From: Megachile rotundata
Lineage: Eukaryota; Arthropoda; Insecta; Hymenoptera; Megachilidae
Reading direction: 5' to 3'
Length of the DNA stretch: 64,000 bases
Assembly (NCBI RefSeq): GCF_050947335.1
Contig: NC_134989.1
Span: 4,333,501-4,397,500, forward strand
Part shown: positions 9,274 to 22,385 of the stretch, in pieces
How the letters are laid out: each line of letters begins with the position of its first letter
Position numbering within the stretch: position 1 is the first letter of the stretch
Notes under the pieces: model-generated
Seen by the model: the letters and a program-made list of their open reading frames with translations, nothing else
What the model was told of the DNA's origin: nothing
The model's database searches: none
Program-made: the position numbers and the translations under genes

Positions 9274-12200
9274 CCGATTCCGTTAAGAATAAAATACAGC
9301 AGATGAGAAAAAAGTTGCACGATGAACGAACGAACATAGGACTCTTTAGAAGAAACAGAATCGTCGGCGAAGCCATTGTCTTACAACTAGACTTCCAACG
9401 AACAGCGAACGTTTTTCCAAGAGTTATATTACAGCACTCGTAATAGTTCGACTTTCCATGTAACTATGACCAGGGAACTTCTTGTGAACTTATCAACATG
9501 TGTTCTTTGAGTTATTGGCTATCGAATTGCACTATTGATTTCAGATTTGTGGATTCTTTTTTGGATAATTTCATCAGTCTGTTTTAACTGCCTAGGAGAC
9601 AGTTATTTATGAAGGGTGTATTAGACTGAAAAACTGCATATTAGTTAACACTAATATTAGTATAGTAATTGTCAGATAGGTACTTATACAAAACTTTAAC
9701 ACATTCCAGCACACTTCATCCATAAAAATAAAACATCTATACATATATCATCTAGTCCTTTTCCAAGCATAAACTATTTTTGCTAGTTTCGACTTTCATA
9801 TTGCTGTAATTTGAAAATTAAAAAATACTTGCCAATAAGAACGATTTTTCAATCTCGTATTAAAATTCTTCATAAAAGCAGTCTAAAAGTAAATTAAAAA
9901 ATTTAACAATAGAAACATATTATCTTATAAGCATTTCCTAAATAATATTCCCTATTAATATCTACAAGTTTCAATGAAATACTCCATCTAGACATATAAC
10001 TTTCTTCCACGAGTACATCGAAATATCTTACAGTCACCAGAGAGCTTTTCAGGAGCTTTGAAGCTTGTATCGAAGTTCTTGTTGCCGCTTGACTGATCCG
10101 CGTGCATACGTAGCTGAAAATGGCGTACATCGTATTAGTTAACTGATGCTCCGTTAACGTAACGATAGCTTTAACACGTAGCCGGTACGCATCTCGAAGC
10201 TGCAGGATTATTCGAAGCTTGCAGTGACGGCAAGCAATTTAGAAACTTGCAGAAACTCGCAGGTTGAAAGACAGTGCGAGTGCACATTTCTCAGGGTTGC
10301 TTTCATTCCCGGCCACCTGCAACTTGCCATCTCAGACGACGTGATTCGTAATATTTACGACGTTGGCAAAGCTCTGTAATTCTTTGCCGTCTGTAAACGA
10401 TGCATCTTAATTATTGCGTTGAAACTCTACGAGCGATAAACACGTATAACTATTACACGAGAATATGCATTGCAACTTTATTATGGAAAATATTCGCCTG
10501 GGTGCATTTGGATCCTGTATCATAATTACAAGTTAGGTTACGAGGGAGAATTACAAACTGTACGCTTCAGTTTGCAGACGGATCGATGTCTCTGTGCTTT
10601 CGTGATTATTGAAATAGTGTAAAATTTAATCGCTTTTATTTATTATTTATTGAGAAATAAAATAAATTATGGCATCGCTGGGATTATTGGAATATGAGGT
10701 GGTTATTTATTCAAATGAAATAGAAACTAAGTATGTTTAAAGATAAATGAATTCATTAATGCGACTCGGAAATCTACATTGTTCAAGATCGAAATAAAAG
10801 TGAAAAGACTTTTCTAAAATGCATAGCGAATCTGGCACCCAGTTCCTGAGGAAAAATAACAGTTTGTGTCTGTAACGTATTCGTCCAATTGGCCCTTAGG
10901 TATAAACACGATCTACATGTAGGTCTCATTGAAGCTGGAGACAGAGTTAAGGAGAGTGTCTCGCTGCTGCCATCTTGCTTGTTTACATCAGTGTCTGTCT
11001 CACTCCTGCACCTTCGATAATTCGACTTTATTAAGTATACGGTATTTATTGCTGTCTAAAGAGACCAGATCACTCTGTACTGAAGTCTACTGATGAATGC
11101 TGCCCTCGTAAAAACTTCATTTTTGCAATCTTTGAGCGTCAAAGTCGAATCTACGAAATCGCCTCGTCTCATTCGCACATCGCATTGGTGTTTATCAACA
11201 TGCATTAGTGCAATCTTTTAATCGTTGAAATTGTTTTAAATAACTAAATTTTCTAAAGGTATAAAATTCATAAATCTTCCAATTTTTAAATTCTCAAATT
11301 TCCAAATTTGTACCAAATCATTAGATCTCCAAACATTTAAATTTCCTCTCATACTTCTAAAGCCTCAAATTCAAAAAATTCTAAAAATCCACAAAACTGT
11401 AATTTAAACAATAACGGTTTCTACCGAAGAAGAAAACGCGTGTAAATGCATAAATCGTTCGATAACCCAGTTCTTGGTTTACTTATTTCGACTTGTCCCG
11501 GTGTACTTCTGTTTCCACTCTCTTCATCCTAAATTCCTATAATTACTCTAACGATTACCAAAACCAGCAGAGAGCCGTCTTAAATTCATAACCATAGAGA
11601 GTTGCCAGAGCACGCAGTGTACTATTAGCATTACCAATTTTCAAACTCGCGAAATTTTACATTGCGTGCTTTTAGTTTAATTATCGCAACACGGAGACGA
11701 CGAAAGCCATAGTTTCTTATCATTATCTCGAGAAACGTGTCCAGCAAAAGATCCGAGTATGGAGTATTCATATTTTACCGGTTCATTTTTAATGTAATTA
11801 ACGACAAGTAGCTTGGTAGTACGTGCAGTGTAAATTACGAAGCGATGCGACGCGACGGCGAAAACAGACTTGCTCATGTTAATTACGTGGAGTCACTCGT
11901 TCTTCGTTGGAACACGACAAAGGGAAAATTTTGTCTTGCTCGGGGCTATTAAAATATTTCGCTAGGCACCGTTAAGGGTGCAGCTAGGTCTCGAAACACT
12001 GGGAACGGACATTGTCTGTGAAGCTCGCTATGAAACCACCTTTCTTAACTGCGCTTCGTTCAAATCTAAACCATTTGGCTGGCAGTGGATACGATTATAC
12101 TAAAAGGCGCGCTACGTGAAAACAGACGTAACTCACAATGAAGTTAGCGTGTGCTAACGTTCAAGCGATGGAATCTAATTACACACCCTTTCCTCTCGTC

Positions 12201-13922
12201 GCAAACGAAATCGCGTCATCCTCGAAACGCCCGCTCCGCTTCTTTCCTTTACGAAAATTCACCCCGAAATTTGTGTATGTTCGTGCACTCCCGAAACTCG
12301 GTTCAACCAAGTACACGGAATCCTCTTCTGTTTTTAATGTAGAATCGTTGCCACCTCTTGCATTAATGAACTCGCGTTATTAGAGAAATTTTTCAAATTA
12401 TCAGTATTAATTAATCTGTGTTGTGTCGTAAGCATTTTTAAATGAGGGAGCTTAATTAATTTTATATATTATATTATCTTTATATTTTATGTTATTAATT
12501 AATTTTATATATTGTTCTATATTTACTTTATATTATTTTTACATGTTATTATACTGTAATTTAATTAATGTATTAAAATGTTTCTGGCTTGACCATTCAA
12601 ATATTATTATTCGAGATATTTTTCAAGAATCAAAATACAAATTAACAGTATTAACAGGTTTTATTGTATCATAATAATTTTTTAATAAAGTCAGCAAGAG
12701 TTTGTAAGGGATCGATGCTTGTACAGCTGAATTAATGTTGTTAGTATAATTTTACAAATTACAAGCTGCAAACTATAAAAGCTAACAAATTACTCATTTG
12801 TTCACAAAGCGGTGAAAATTCCATGGATATTATAATAAATTTAAAAAATTGTAGTTCATCATTCTTATGTATTAGATAAAAAATAATGTTTCGAATAAAA
12901 CATAAAACTGCCTCCTCATTGCAGGCTGACATTCTAAAACTTTGATTAAACTTCGATTTCATTTTAAAATTTGAAATTTCTTGCAACCACGACTTACTAT
13001 GAACTTTTCCAATTTATCTTCTTTGCTTGAAGATGAGAAATGAAAATGACAAATCACGATTAATATTTCTTAAAATTAACAAAATCGTTAGGAATTCGCT
13101 AATTAACGACCTTAATTTGAACAACTAATCAGAGAACTATTAAACTGAGAAGTAGAAATAATAAATAAGTTCTGGAAGTAACAAAAATAACTCAGTTTTA
13201 ACTATATAAAAGTAGTTTTAATTATACGAAATATAATTAAATAAGTTTGAACTCGAACAAAATTAAAATTAGGTATTAAGTGAAGTAATAAAGAAAATTT
13301 AAAAAAAACTCTTTTCTGTTTATAACAAGAATATTTGCATGAATTTTAGCAAGTCGTAGATGGGAATATTATTACAATTATTCACAATTATTATAAGAAA
13401 AAAGTTTTGATATATCCCGTCAAAAATTACATTTTAGTGAACAAAGACAATTTTCCTGAAAAATGTGTTACCACTGCTTCGCTATTCAAAACTAATTAGT
13501 TAAAAAGTAAAGAAAATCTTTATGACGTTTGAATGATTGAATTTTATAATATTTGGAAATGAATACCACTTTCCTCATTAAAATTGAATAAAAATTTACA
13601 TTAATATGGTTATAGCTCTCAAAGTATTCTTGAAATTCTTAGCACCTGTTCGTTCACAAGGTAGTTGATTCTTCTGAGTGCAAATCTGTGAATCATCGCG
13701 TTATTATGCGTTTGTTATGTTAATCACTGTCTTGACAGCTTTGCGACCGTCTGCAACATCTATTATGCTAACTCACGGCAGGGAATGCTCATAATGCTAT
13801 TGTAATAATCAACGCGAATTTCTACACAGAGAACTGTCTGCAATGACACCTGCAGCTTATGCTACGATTATAGCTAGAACAAAAAAGCATTAATCTGTAA
13901 TAAATAGGTATTGATCGATCAT
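9274..13922. other. Unique AT-rich DNA with small GC-richer patches, no gene seen
   Basis: GC rises moderately at about 10130-10420, 10850-11200 and 11880-12360. The third of these is open for 81 and 63 codons in two overlapping plus frames (12138-12383 and 12151-12342), which argues against either being a real gene. Cryptic AAATTC-type repeats occur at about 11260-11400. GCCATCTTGC at 10971-10980 resembles a YY1/Pho core but stands alone. From 12400 to 13920 the DNA is nearly pure A/T with dense stops. Confidence 0.5.
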
Positions 13923-14000
13923 GTATAAACCAATTTCCAAATTGTTTAGTATAAATCAGTTTCCAAGTTGTTTAATATTAATCAATTTCAAAATAATTTA
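13923..14000 (+). repeat. 26-bp tandem repeat, three copies
   Basis: There are three adjacent 26-bp units, each of the form GTATAAAYCARTTTCCAARTT plus GTTTA. The first two differ at about three sites and the third is more diverged. Confidence 0.8.
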
Positions 14001-14524
14001 GTATATTAATAACATTTCTGATAATTTTTGCTAGAATAAAAGAATATACAAATGCTTAGACGAAATGTATATGTATATAGAAAAATACCATTTAAAGGAA
14101 TGGTTAAAATTTACTAATCTAAAAAATTAAAATATGAAAGAGTCAAATGAATGAATTGATATTTTATCATTTCTTATAATATATCGGGGTGTACACCTAA
14201 ATTCTCTAATTAAGATGTAATTTTGATTTATACAAAATTTAAATACCTGAATTATTCGTTGTAGAATAATAAATATGTGAGAAAATTAATATGTATAGTA
14301 GTATCAGTGCGTTGCAACCCTTTATGTTTTTGTTAATCTGAGTTTTCGGTTGAAAATTATGACTAATGTTAGAGAAAACAGGGAGGAAAAGAGCATAAAA
14401 ACTTAGTAAATAAAGAAAACTGAAACTTGTACTTTATTTGAATTAAAGAAAATCTATCACTTGCGTCGCTCTCTACCAACGGTCTGATTCGATCTGAATC
14501 TCCTAACTTCCCACTGACTCACAC
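14001..14524. other. AT-rich spacer, no feature seen
   Basis: This is A/T-dominated sequence without tandem structure or open frames of note. Confidence 0.45.
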
Positions 14525-14645
14525 CTTTGTTTCTCTCTCTCACTCTCTCTCACTCTCTCTCCCACTCTTTCTCATTCTCTCTCTCACTTTCTCTCACTCT
14601 CTCTCCCACTCTTTCTCACTCTCTCTCTTACTCTTTCTCTCGTAC
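14525..14645. repeat. Polypyrimidine CT microsatellite
   Basis: This is a nearly uninterrupted (CTCTCTCA)n-type tract about 120 bp long. A longer unit containing CACTCTCTCTCCCACTCTTT occurs twice. The minus strand is therefore GAGA-rich and could bind GAGA-type factors or form triplex DNA. The Ser/Leu-rich frame at 14527-14709 is a translation of the simple repeat and not a gene. Confidence 0.9.
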
Positions 14646-14862
14646 TCATCGTTCATTCGTTAGCCCATTCGCGCGCTTTTACAAAACCTCTAACACTAAT
14701 ATTCTTTAAATAAATTCGTCGTGTCATCAACTTTTTTACACATTACTAATTTATTTAATAAACATTGAGTATAATTTCCTACCGAAAGTTTAGATCATTG
14801 AAAATGTGAGGGGTTGGTATATTTACGTATTAATATCAATGCAACGAAATGAATGCAATGCA

Positions 14863-14914
14863 TACTAATATCAGCGCAATGCATTGCATTAATTGCGTTG
14901 CATTGATATTAGTA
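14863..14914. repeat. 21-bp-arm hairpin
   Basis: TACTAATATCAGCGCAATGC at 14863 is mirrored by TGCGTTGCATTGATATTAGT ending at 14914, with about three mismatches and a 10-bp loop. A third, direct copy of the arm lies just upstream (about 14831-14862). It could be the core of a small palindromic repeat. I have no evidence that it is a microRNA. Confidence 0.6.
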
Positions 14915-17640
14915 CGACCATGCTTTTTAATTATCGCTGCCATGGATAAAAGTTTTCATTAAAAAAAAGTTCATATCTTGCGATTTATAGCAAAAATTTT
15001 TTACAGAATATGAAAGAATTCACATATCACTGTAACCGCTGAAATTACTTTTTTACAAATTTACAGCACTTTACACGAACATTCCCGCAACATCTGCTCG
15101 CAGCATCTGTTGTGTAGAATTTCTCCACTCGCGTTGATCGTTCTCTTCTTTTTTTCTGAAAAACTAAAAGAAGGATAACCGTAAGCATTTAATATACCGC
15201 GAACTATCTCAAGGCAGGAAATAAATAACTCAGTTTCATCCGCTCGTATTTTCATGTCCCAGATGAAAGTTTCCCCAGAAAATGTTTTCTTGTTTTTGTA
15301 TCTGACAATGATTATTTTCTGATTTTGATTTTAAACGTGGAAGTTTACGAAACAAGTGTGTAATACTCTTTCTACACAGGTTCTATACATTTTTCATGTA
15401 TTATGTTCATATAGAATGTATACATCTATGTTCATCATATTACACTGTTTCTACATTGGATTCGTGAAATCTTTGTCAATATTTGATTGAACTAAGTTCT
15501 TGAACACAAATTGGCAATCAACATGTTCAAAACTTGTATACAACTTGTGAGTACACTCAAACACATCGTATAAATTGAAAATGTATTTACGTTTCGCACC
15601 AATAGGACTGATTTTATGATTCAGGTTGATTAATTAGAATAAATCTTATTGGACATACCATGTATAAATAATAATTTCGAAGTGCTGAAAATTTAACATA
15701 ATCTGTTGAGATATAAGTATAAGTAGAATTTATAGTAAATAAATTATTTTGAAGCTTAAGCTTATGATTGATAAACATTTAATGTATGATTCTAATTCAA
15801 AATGGCGGTTTCTTGGTTAAAACAAACTTCTACCTTATGTTACAAATTTAATATAGGAGGATATTGTTTTATGAGATGTCAATCATATTTGCATTTTAAA
15901 TTGCAAAGTAATCTAAATTAAGTGATCATACATTAAAATGTACATGGAATTTACCTTGTTTTAAATTTTAAAACATATTTTATCTATCCATTCTATATGC
16001 CAATTTTCTAAAATCAGAATAAGACATTAATTAAGACTACATTAATGTCTCCGGTTCGAAATTCATTGCTATTAATCTGTTCTGATATGAAGGCGTTTTT
16101 TTAATTGTAACGAAAATAAGATCTGATAAATTCAAATAGATGACCACCAATGTACACGTTTTATTTCAGTGAGACATTTTGCATCTTCGCGATAAAGTCC
16201 CGTGAAAAATATAAAAATTCCACATACATCATCTACATACGACGTACAAAATTAAACACCGAAAGGGTTAATTCAGAATCTCTCTCAAATCCAATTCCAA
16301 AACCCCTCATGTCCACAACTCGTTAACAAGTGTAAAAACGTCCACATGCATTGTTCGCATAGGATTCATTGTCACTCGCGTAACCGTGATTTTAATTAAA
16401 CCCGTCACGCATTCTCGACCACTTCCAAGTCAGCATGAATTTAAAAAATGACCCAGATTTCGATCTCCAATCATCACATCTCTGATCCTACGTAAATGGT
16501 ACCATTATCGGACATATAAGAATGTGATTGTTTAAAAATAATCGTCACTTTAATTGTATATACAAAGTTTTGTGTAAAATATTAATCGCTGAATGTTGGT
16601 TATTCGAAGTTCCTGAATAACTCGATTTTCAGCTGTAACATTAAATATTTATCGAAAAGTTATTAATGAAAATTACATTTGATGTTTCCTCTATTGACCA
16701 TCACGACATTTTATAATGACATACAGTGTATAACGTGGTCTGTTATAACGCAGCGACAAAAACTGCGAGTGCTCGTACAGCGTGAATGACACCGTATTAC
16801 GCGCAGGATTTTGACATTTCCATATAATTTTCAAATTTTTTGCTTAAGAATGCTAATGTAAAAGTGACAAGTGAACATTCGCATATTATAACATTAAATT
16901 TTATTCCAATATTACTTCGGTTTACTTGTAATCTCACGGGAAATCAATGTACCAATTTATTAATTAAGTTACAAATTAATTGTGATAAACAATTAACCTT
17001 AATAAAAGAACAATCTTCAAAATAGTAAAAAAAGTTCTTTTCACTTTGTTTTAATGTGTCGATTAATAGACAGCTTTATTTATCATACTCAACCCTTTGG
17101 AATCTATTAATAAACATGGCATTTTCGGATTTTACCAATAATTTGAAATAAGTATTCTTCAATCAAATCAATAATGTCATACATATGATGAATATAGTGA
17201 AACAGATACTAGTAGTGATAATACATAAATAACAATTCCAAAGAAATTCATTAAACTCTTCAACTAGTACGTTTTAAAGTTGATGTTTGGTATACACGTG
17301 ACCTATAAACATAATAAGTCAGATACTAGTGGTAATTAATAATAGAAAAATGATAACCTAAAAGAATTAACTATCATTAGATTTATGGAACCCGTAAATG
17401 GCGCATCTTAAATTTCTTATTTTAAATGACGAGAATTATTAAAAAGCTTTTGTCAAAATGCTAATCTTCACCGAGGTGAAGTATAATTGTATAACTAGTA
17501 TACTAGCTAGTATACCAGTGTATATCTTATCCATTATAATTTCAATTTAAACCTAAGTGGACATTAAACGTCCGTACTTCTAGGGTTAAATTTCCTGTCA
17601 GTCAACAGCAAAATACCACGTATTCAAAGCGTTAGTCAAA
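14915..17640. other. AT-rich unique DNA, no gene seen
   Basis: No recognisable coding frame or repeat cluster is present. An AAATGGCGG word at 15800-15808 resembles a YY1 core but is isolated. A short palindromic patch of ACTAGTATACTAGCTAGTAT type lies near 17494-17513. Confidence 0.5.
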
Positions 17641-17649
17641 TGAAACAAT

Positions 17650-18296
17650 CTCGTATGTGATTTCTGATTTTCCGGAATTTGTAACGAGGAAAAGAATCTG
17701 TTGGAGCGAAGATGGTCCCCATGAGATGGTGATGGTGCACCAGATCGAGAAAGACAGAGATACAAGGGTGATTGTACGCGCGCAGGAGCGTAACGCAAGC
17801 GCGCTGGGCCACAGCCCCGTTACCGAGGGTGGCACCCCGCCGATCGAGGCCTGTCGGCCAAGAGACGCTCAGTTCCGTCTTGCTCTCGTTCGGAGGAAAC
17901 CGGAAATAGTCCAAAGCTCGTACGTACTGGCGGGAAACTCGCGAACAGTTCGATCTCGTCGTTACACCATCAATTTCGTCCCGCGATCGACGCGTTCGTT
18001 CGATTCGAAACCTTTCGCGCGTGTTTCGCTGTAGAGATAGGAGTGGTGTTGCAGTTTGACCAAGTGAGTGGTGTATTGCCGTTCATGTTATTGCAGTGAG
18101 CTTTGATCGAACAGTGGAGTGAAGATACTTGGATCCACATAAAGATTCTTCGTTCACGAGTGTACGATGTGTTGAATCGTAGCCACAACGAGGATTTTCT
18201 GTCACGACACGATTGAAAAATCGTCCAGGAGAATCCGCACGGAGAGATTCGCGAATTAATTACGCGCCTGCACGATTTAATTCGCTAAGTGGCGCG
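17650..18296 (+). promoter_or_regulatory. GC-rich block with 3' splice-donor match: candidate promoter and noncoding first exon
   Basis: GC and CpG content rise sharply here compared with flanks on both sides. The block ends at a strong donor consensus, GCG|GTAAGT, with GT at 18297-18298. A TCAGTTCC word at 17869-17876 fits an arthropod initiator (A at 17871), but no DPE match lies at the expected distance and no TATA box was found. The plus frame 17657-18034 (125 codons) overlaps three minus frames of 66-92 codons, so it is more likely a consequence of base composition than a protein. If transcribed rightwards, the 5' UTR would run about 425 bases to the donor, with the coding exons outside this window. 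This is inference from composition and one splice site. Confidence 0.35.
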
Positions 18297-18298
18297 GT

Positions 18299-18574
18299 AA
18301 GTTGAGGCAGGTTCCCTGGCAGAAATATTCTTGTCGATATGGTGTATCGCATTTTTTTTTAATAAACGTGAAATCGTTTGTATGTGTACAAAGTTCGTGA
18401 TGCTCTTTATCTGATTGTCTTTGAAGACATCAAAGCCGCTTCAAAGAAGGATCACACATTTAAATATCATTTGTGACATAAACGAAGTTCATGTTTCATG
18501 ATTTAATTGTTTCTCCTACTTTTGATGTTGGAAATGTATGTGGGTGAATCATTCAACAACAAATGGACTGTTGA
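18299..18574. other. AT-rich spacer downstream of donor-like site
   Basis: Composition drops back to AT-rich immediately after the GTAAGT match, as at an exon-intron border. Nothing else was seen. Confidence 0.35.
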
Positions 18575-18780
18575 ATTGTTTATTATGAAACATGGTTCTA
18601 TCCTTCTTTCTAAAGCCGGATCGAACGGATATTGCATTTTGCCTAAAAAGTGTTACATTGTTTATTACAAAAGGTATCTTTACTTTCTAAAAGAGTCTGA
18701 AGGATGTATTTTCTTTAAAAAGTGTCGCAGTTTGAGAGGTGTTGCATTTTTTATTATGGAAAGTGCAGTTACCCTTATTT
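18575..18780 (+). repeat. About 82-89 bp tandem repeat, two full copies and a partial
   Basis: Each copy begins ATTGTTTATTAYRAAA and ends near AAAAAGTGTYRC. The copies run 18575-18656, 18657-18745 and, partially, from 18746. They are old and diverged. The frame 18507-18782 stays open through all copies, but because the copy lengths differ by a number that is not a multiple of three, the repeats are not read in a common phase. That argues against a repeat protein. Confidence 0.65.
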
Positions 18781-20474
18781 GATTTAAAAGCTCTTTTGTG
18801 AAACCTTGATAGTAATGAACCCACCTATGGGTTTAAATTGTAGTCATTTACAACTGGTGTGATTTCTTACTACAGATAAAAGGATTATCAGTGCAAATTA
18901 TCGCCACATCGCTACAGAATGATAAAAGCTTCAGGAAGAAATATGTTCTACCTCAACGTGTTATCTATCACTCTACAATCCAATAACTATCAACTAACTC
19001 CCGGTTCATTTTCACCGAAACATATTTCAGTTTTAGCATCTGAATGAGCATCGAATGAGTTATGAACGGCGGAGAGGTGTTAATGAGTTTTCAGTCAATA
19101 ACCACTACCGAAAATTCTGTTAATAACTTTCCAGTTGATGAACTATTAAACAAAAGTTCCATAGTCAAGTTTGTGGGTGCTCGGAGGATGAATTTCTTTG
19201 AAAAGGTTATATTAAACAAATTCGAAAGTGTTAAAATTGCTTAACTAGCGCATTGTATATCAAGATAGAAATTTTTCAACCTTAGTACATATAAAAGAAT
19301 GAAGGTGCAGATGAAGGATCGAAGGTTGTACGAGGCAAAGTAAAACGAATAAGGTCTCTGACCGATCCATCAACAGTTTTCTTTCAACAGTGTTCTCATG
19401 AAAGAGTAAATGAGAATTGAGAGGTGTGCAGCGTCGTTCTAGATGAAACGAGGATCTATTCGTTTGTTGATATCGTGTTTCAGTGACGATTATGATCGTT
19501 TATCCAATGTGAATTCGTCTTCTTAGATCGTGTTCGACGAGGTGTCGCTCTTATGTTTGGACACTGTTGCACAATTCAACATTGTCTGTCAAATTTTGCA
19601 AGTGACAAGTTATAACTAATACTAATTAACCCTCTTGCACGTAACTAGATTTTTAATCAAATAAGTAAAATTCTTTATTTATATTAAAGTGAGCTTTAGA
19701 AATCATAAATTAATTGTTTTCTTTGACATTTTGAGGTTATGATTCAGTAAACAATAATTAAGTGAATAAGTGAACAAACAGTATAAAATTATTCATCAGT
19801 TAAAATCGCTTTTCTTTTTATTAAAACCACAGATTATTTTGGTACTTTTGATAATTTGTGAAGAAAGTTAGTAAATCTTCCAATTATTTATAAGTAAATT
19901 TTCATAACCTCTAAAATTACATTCAATCTGCAATATGTAATTAAATTTGAATATTATTAGTACAAGTGAACAATGAAAAATTTTATTTACTATTTGGTCA
20001 AATTAATTTAAAGAAAATTGCTTTTCAACAATTTATTTTATCCTAAAATTCGGTGTGCAGGCAGTTCAAAATTGTCCTCGAAATATTACCGATTTAATCT
20101 GTCATTTTTTCTGAAAATTGTGTGACAGAAACTTGATCGAATCAGGAGGTTTTGATATTTGAAGCACGTCAGGAAAGTTAATCAAACGAGTGAGCAAAAT
20201 CATTTTTCGCTAGCACATGACATTCGGAAAATTTCTTGCGATAACAAACGTTTCTCTTTGTAGAGTGAATTTCTGTGGAGATGTTCGATATCTTTTGATT
20301 TGTTCGCTCGGTTCATCGTTACCGTCGGAAAATTCATTTTCCGACTACTACTTCAACTTTGTCGCTTCCAGTTCACATTCTCTCCCAGGAATTATTAGTA
20401 TATGCATGAGAATGGGGTGCTATGGAAGTACTTTGAAGTTTGGGCCTTTGTTTTATGCAAAATGAAAATAAATT
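18781..20474. other. AT-rich DNA with moderately GC patches, no gene seen
   Basis: Patches at about 19300-19560 and 20190-20450 are closer to balanced composition. The plus frame 20217-20465 overlaps an open minus frame (20373-20564). Neither has motifs I recognise. Confidence 0.45.
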
Positions 20475-20577
20475 GGTAACGTTATTCGATGTAGATAGGA
20501 AACCTTTTTCAGTAAAAACAGGAACTTTTGGTAACGTTATATAGACAGGGAATTTTTTTGGCAAAAGTAGGAACTTT
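20475..20577 (+). repeat. Two-copy direct repeat of about 50 bp
   Basis: GGTAACGTTAT opens both copies (20475 and 20530), and each closes with a run of the form AAAAYAGGAACTTT. The second copy is 7 bp shorter. Confidence 0.65.
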
Positions 20578-21959
20578 CTGTGTTTTCATCATGTGACATA
20601 TTAAATCATATAATACACATTTATCTTCATCATTTTTATTATTTATTATGCTATTTTCTATATATCAACTTTTCTGAAAATTTGTTATATTTTTCTCACA
20701 TCTCATTGTGTAAAAATATGATACTAAAATTCTGTAGTAAATTATTCTTAAATTAGTAACCCACTAGAAAAATAAATAAATAAATCAAAATATAAACTAG
20801 TTTATACATTCATTTTTTATTTTGACAGAAATCAACATTTCTAGAAAAAACATCTTAATTAATTCTGTGAATAAAAATATGGAATTTGAGGATCATTTGA
20901 CAGTTTGAAAGTTTTGTTACAATGTGTCAATTGTAATAATATTGTTACTATAATTATGACGATTGTTACGTTAAATTGTGTAAAGTACGTGTATAATAAG
21001 CAACATAATAATTTTATCCATAACACAAATTTAAATCTACCTCTTATTATGTATAATAAATTAATTTACAATGACGCAGAGAAACTTTAGTATTTCCAAA
21101 TGAGGACAATGAACTGAAATGAATTAATGAAATCATTCCACCTGGATGAAATTAGTAATACATTTCAATAGAATACAATTTATAGTAATTTCTGAATAGT
21201 TACATTTCCATCATATAATACGGTAAATATTCATGCTATTGTGTCGTAGCAGAACGTTATTCATTGCGTTTTGTGCAATAAACATTTGACCGCAAATTCA
21301 TCCAAAAGGATAAAGGAAAACGAATTATTGTTTGGATTAATTTCAACAATATTGTAGAGGAATTCTCATTAAGCATTAAATTATGCAACATAAATAGACG
21401 ATTGGACCTAGTTAATTAAATTGTCTTGTCTATAAAGGATACAGTAAAACAATGTTTCATTGCTTGCAACTGAATAATACTAAAGTAATCGTGTTAATTA
21501 TTCCTGTTCATTGATGTAATATGAAAAGATTAATTGATCAAAATGTGGTGATAACGGAATTTTGCCATTAATAATTATCGTTTAATCTTAGATTGCCTAT
21601 GCAAGTGACATTGGTTATCTATATTAAAAAATTATCCATATTTGTTTATTACTTACGATTTGTATGAAACTTAATGTTTCTTGAAGTGTAATATTTTGTA
21701 TTGAATAATAGTTGTGTCTTTTTTTTTAATTGAATGCTTAAGGTCATATGCATCTTCTTAGGTTATTAGTGACCACACTTGATTTGGGACTGTGTCGTAA
21801 ACCTATTTGTATTACATTTGATAATAGAGACCGATATCTATCAAAAATGTTATAATTTTCCTGCACAAATTTGTTTGACACACGATTTCTGTTTTTCCCG
21901 ACAAATTATATATATTACCATTTTTATGTCAGTAGGTCAGAGTATAAAATCTGAGTAGG
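20578..21959. other. AT-rich unique DNA, no gene seen
   Basis: A/T-dominated with stops in all frames, and no tandem or inverted structure noticed. Confidence 0.45.
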
Positions 21960-22385
21960 ACACCGAATATTATATTGTTACGCGTTCGCCACACACTTAA
22001 ATTAGTACACGTTATATTACCACGTGGTCAGATACCTACTCGCTGTATCGCCATATATTTAAATTACTATATGTTGCATCACCACATTTTGAAATTACTA
22101 CGCGTTGTATCGCCACGTGCACGAATTACTACGTTACATCATCCATATGTTGAAATTACTGTACGTTGTATCTCTATATGTTCAAATTACTATGTGTTAT
22201 GTTCGTACGCGTTGTATTTCTGCATGCTGAAATTTCTATGTATTGTATCACCACTCTCCCAAATTACTACGCGCTCTATCACCACGCATCTAAATTGCTA
22301 TGCGTCTTACTACTATTCGCTGAAGTTACTACGCTGAAATTACTACGCGTTGTGTCGCTACTCGTTGTGTCGTGTTGTGTCGTAT
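21960..22385 (-). repeat. Minisatellite array 3, 31-bp version of the 15-bp family
   Basis: The units read AAATTACTACGCGTTGTATC plus GCCACGCGTTG, at a period of 31 bp in consecutive copies (about 22150-22310). The ACGCGTTGTATCGCCACG core is the same as in the arrays at 1180-3425, and the orientation matches array 2. Here the dimer is the dominant repeat and has gained 1 bp. The plus frame 21975-22337 (120 codons) is open only because the 31-bp repeat rarely makes stops. It is not a credible protein. Confidence 0.85.

Noticed and set aside
14527..14709. Ser/Leu-rich frame
   Set aside because: Translation of the CT microsatellite.
17869..17876. Initiator-DPE core promoter
   Set aside because: The TCAGT initiator match has no DPE at +28 to +32, so it is kept only as weak support for a promoter.
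17598..18188. Overlapping frames of 66-125 codons on both strands
   Set aside because: They are mutually overlapping in several phases within a GC-rich block, which is expected from composition. No domain motifs were seen.
21975..22337. 120-codon frame in array 3
   Set aside because: Repeat artefact: the 31-bp units rotate frame and just happen to lack stops.
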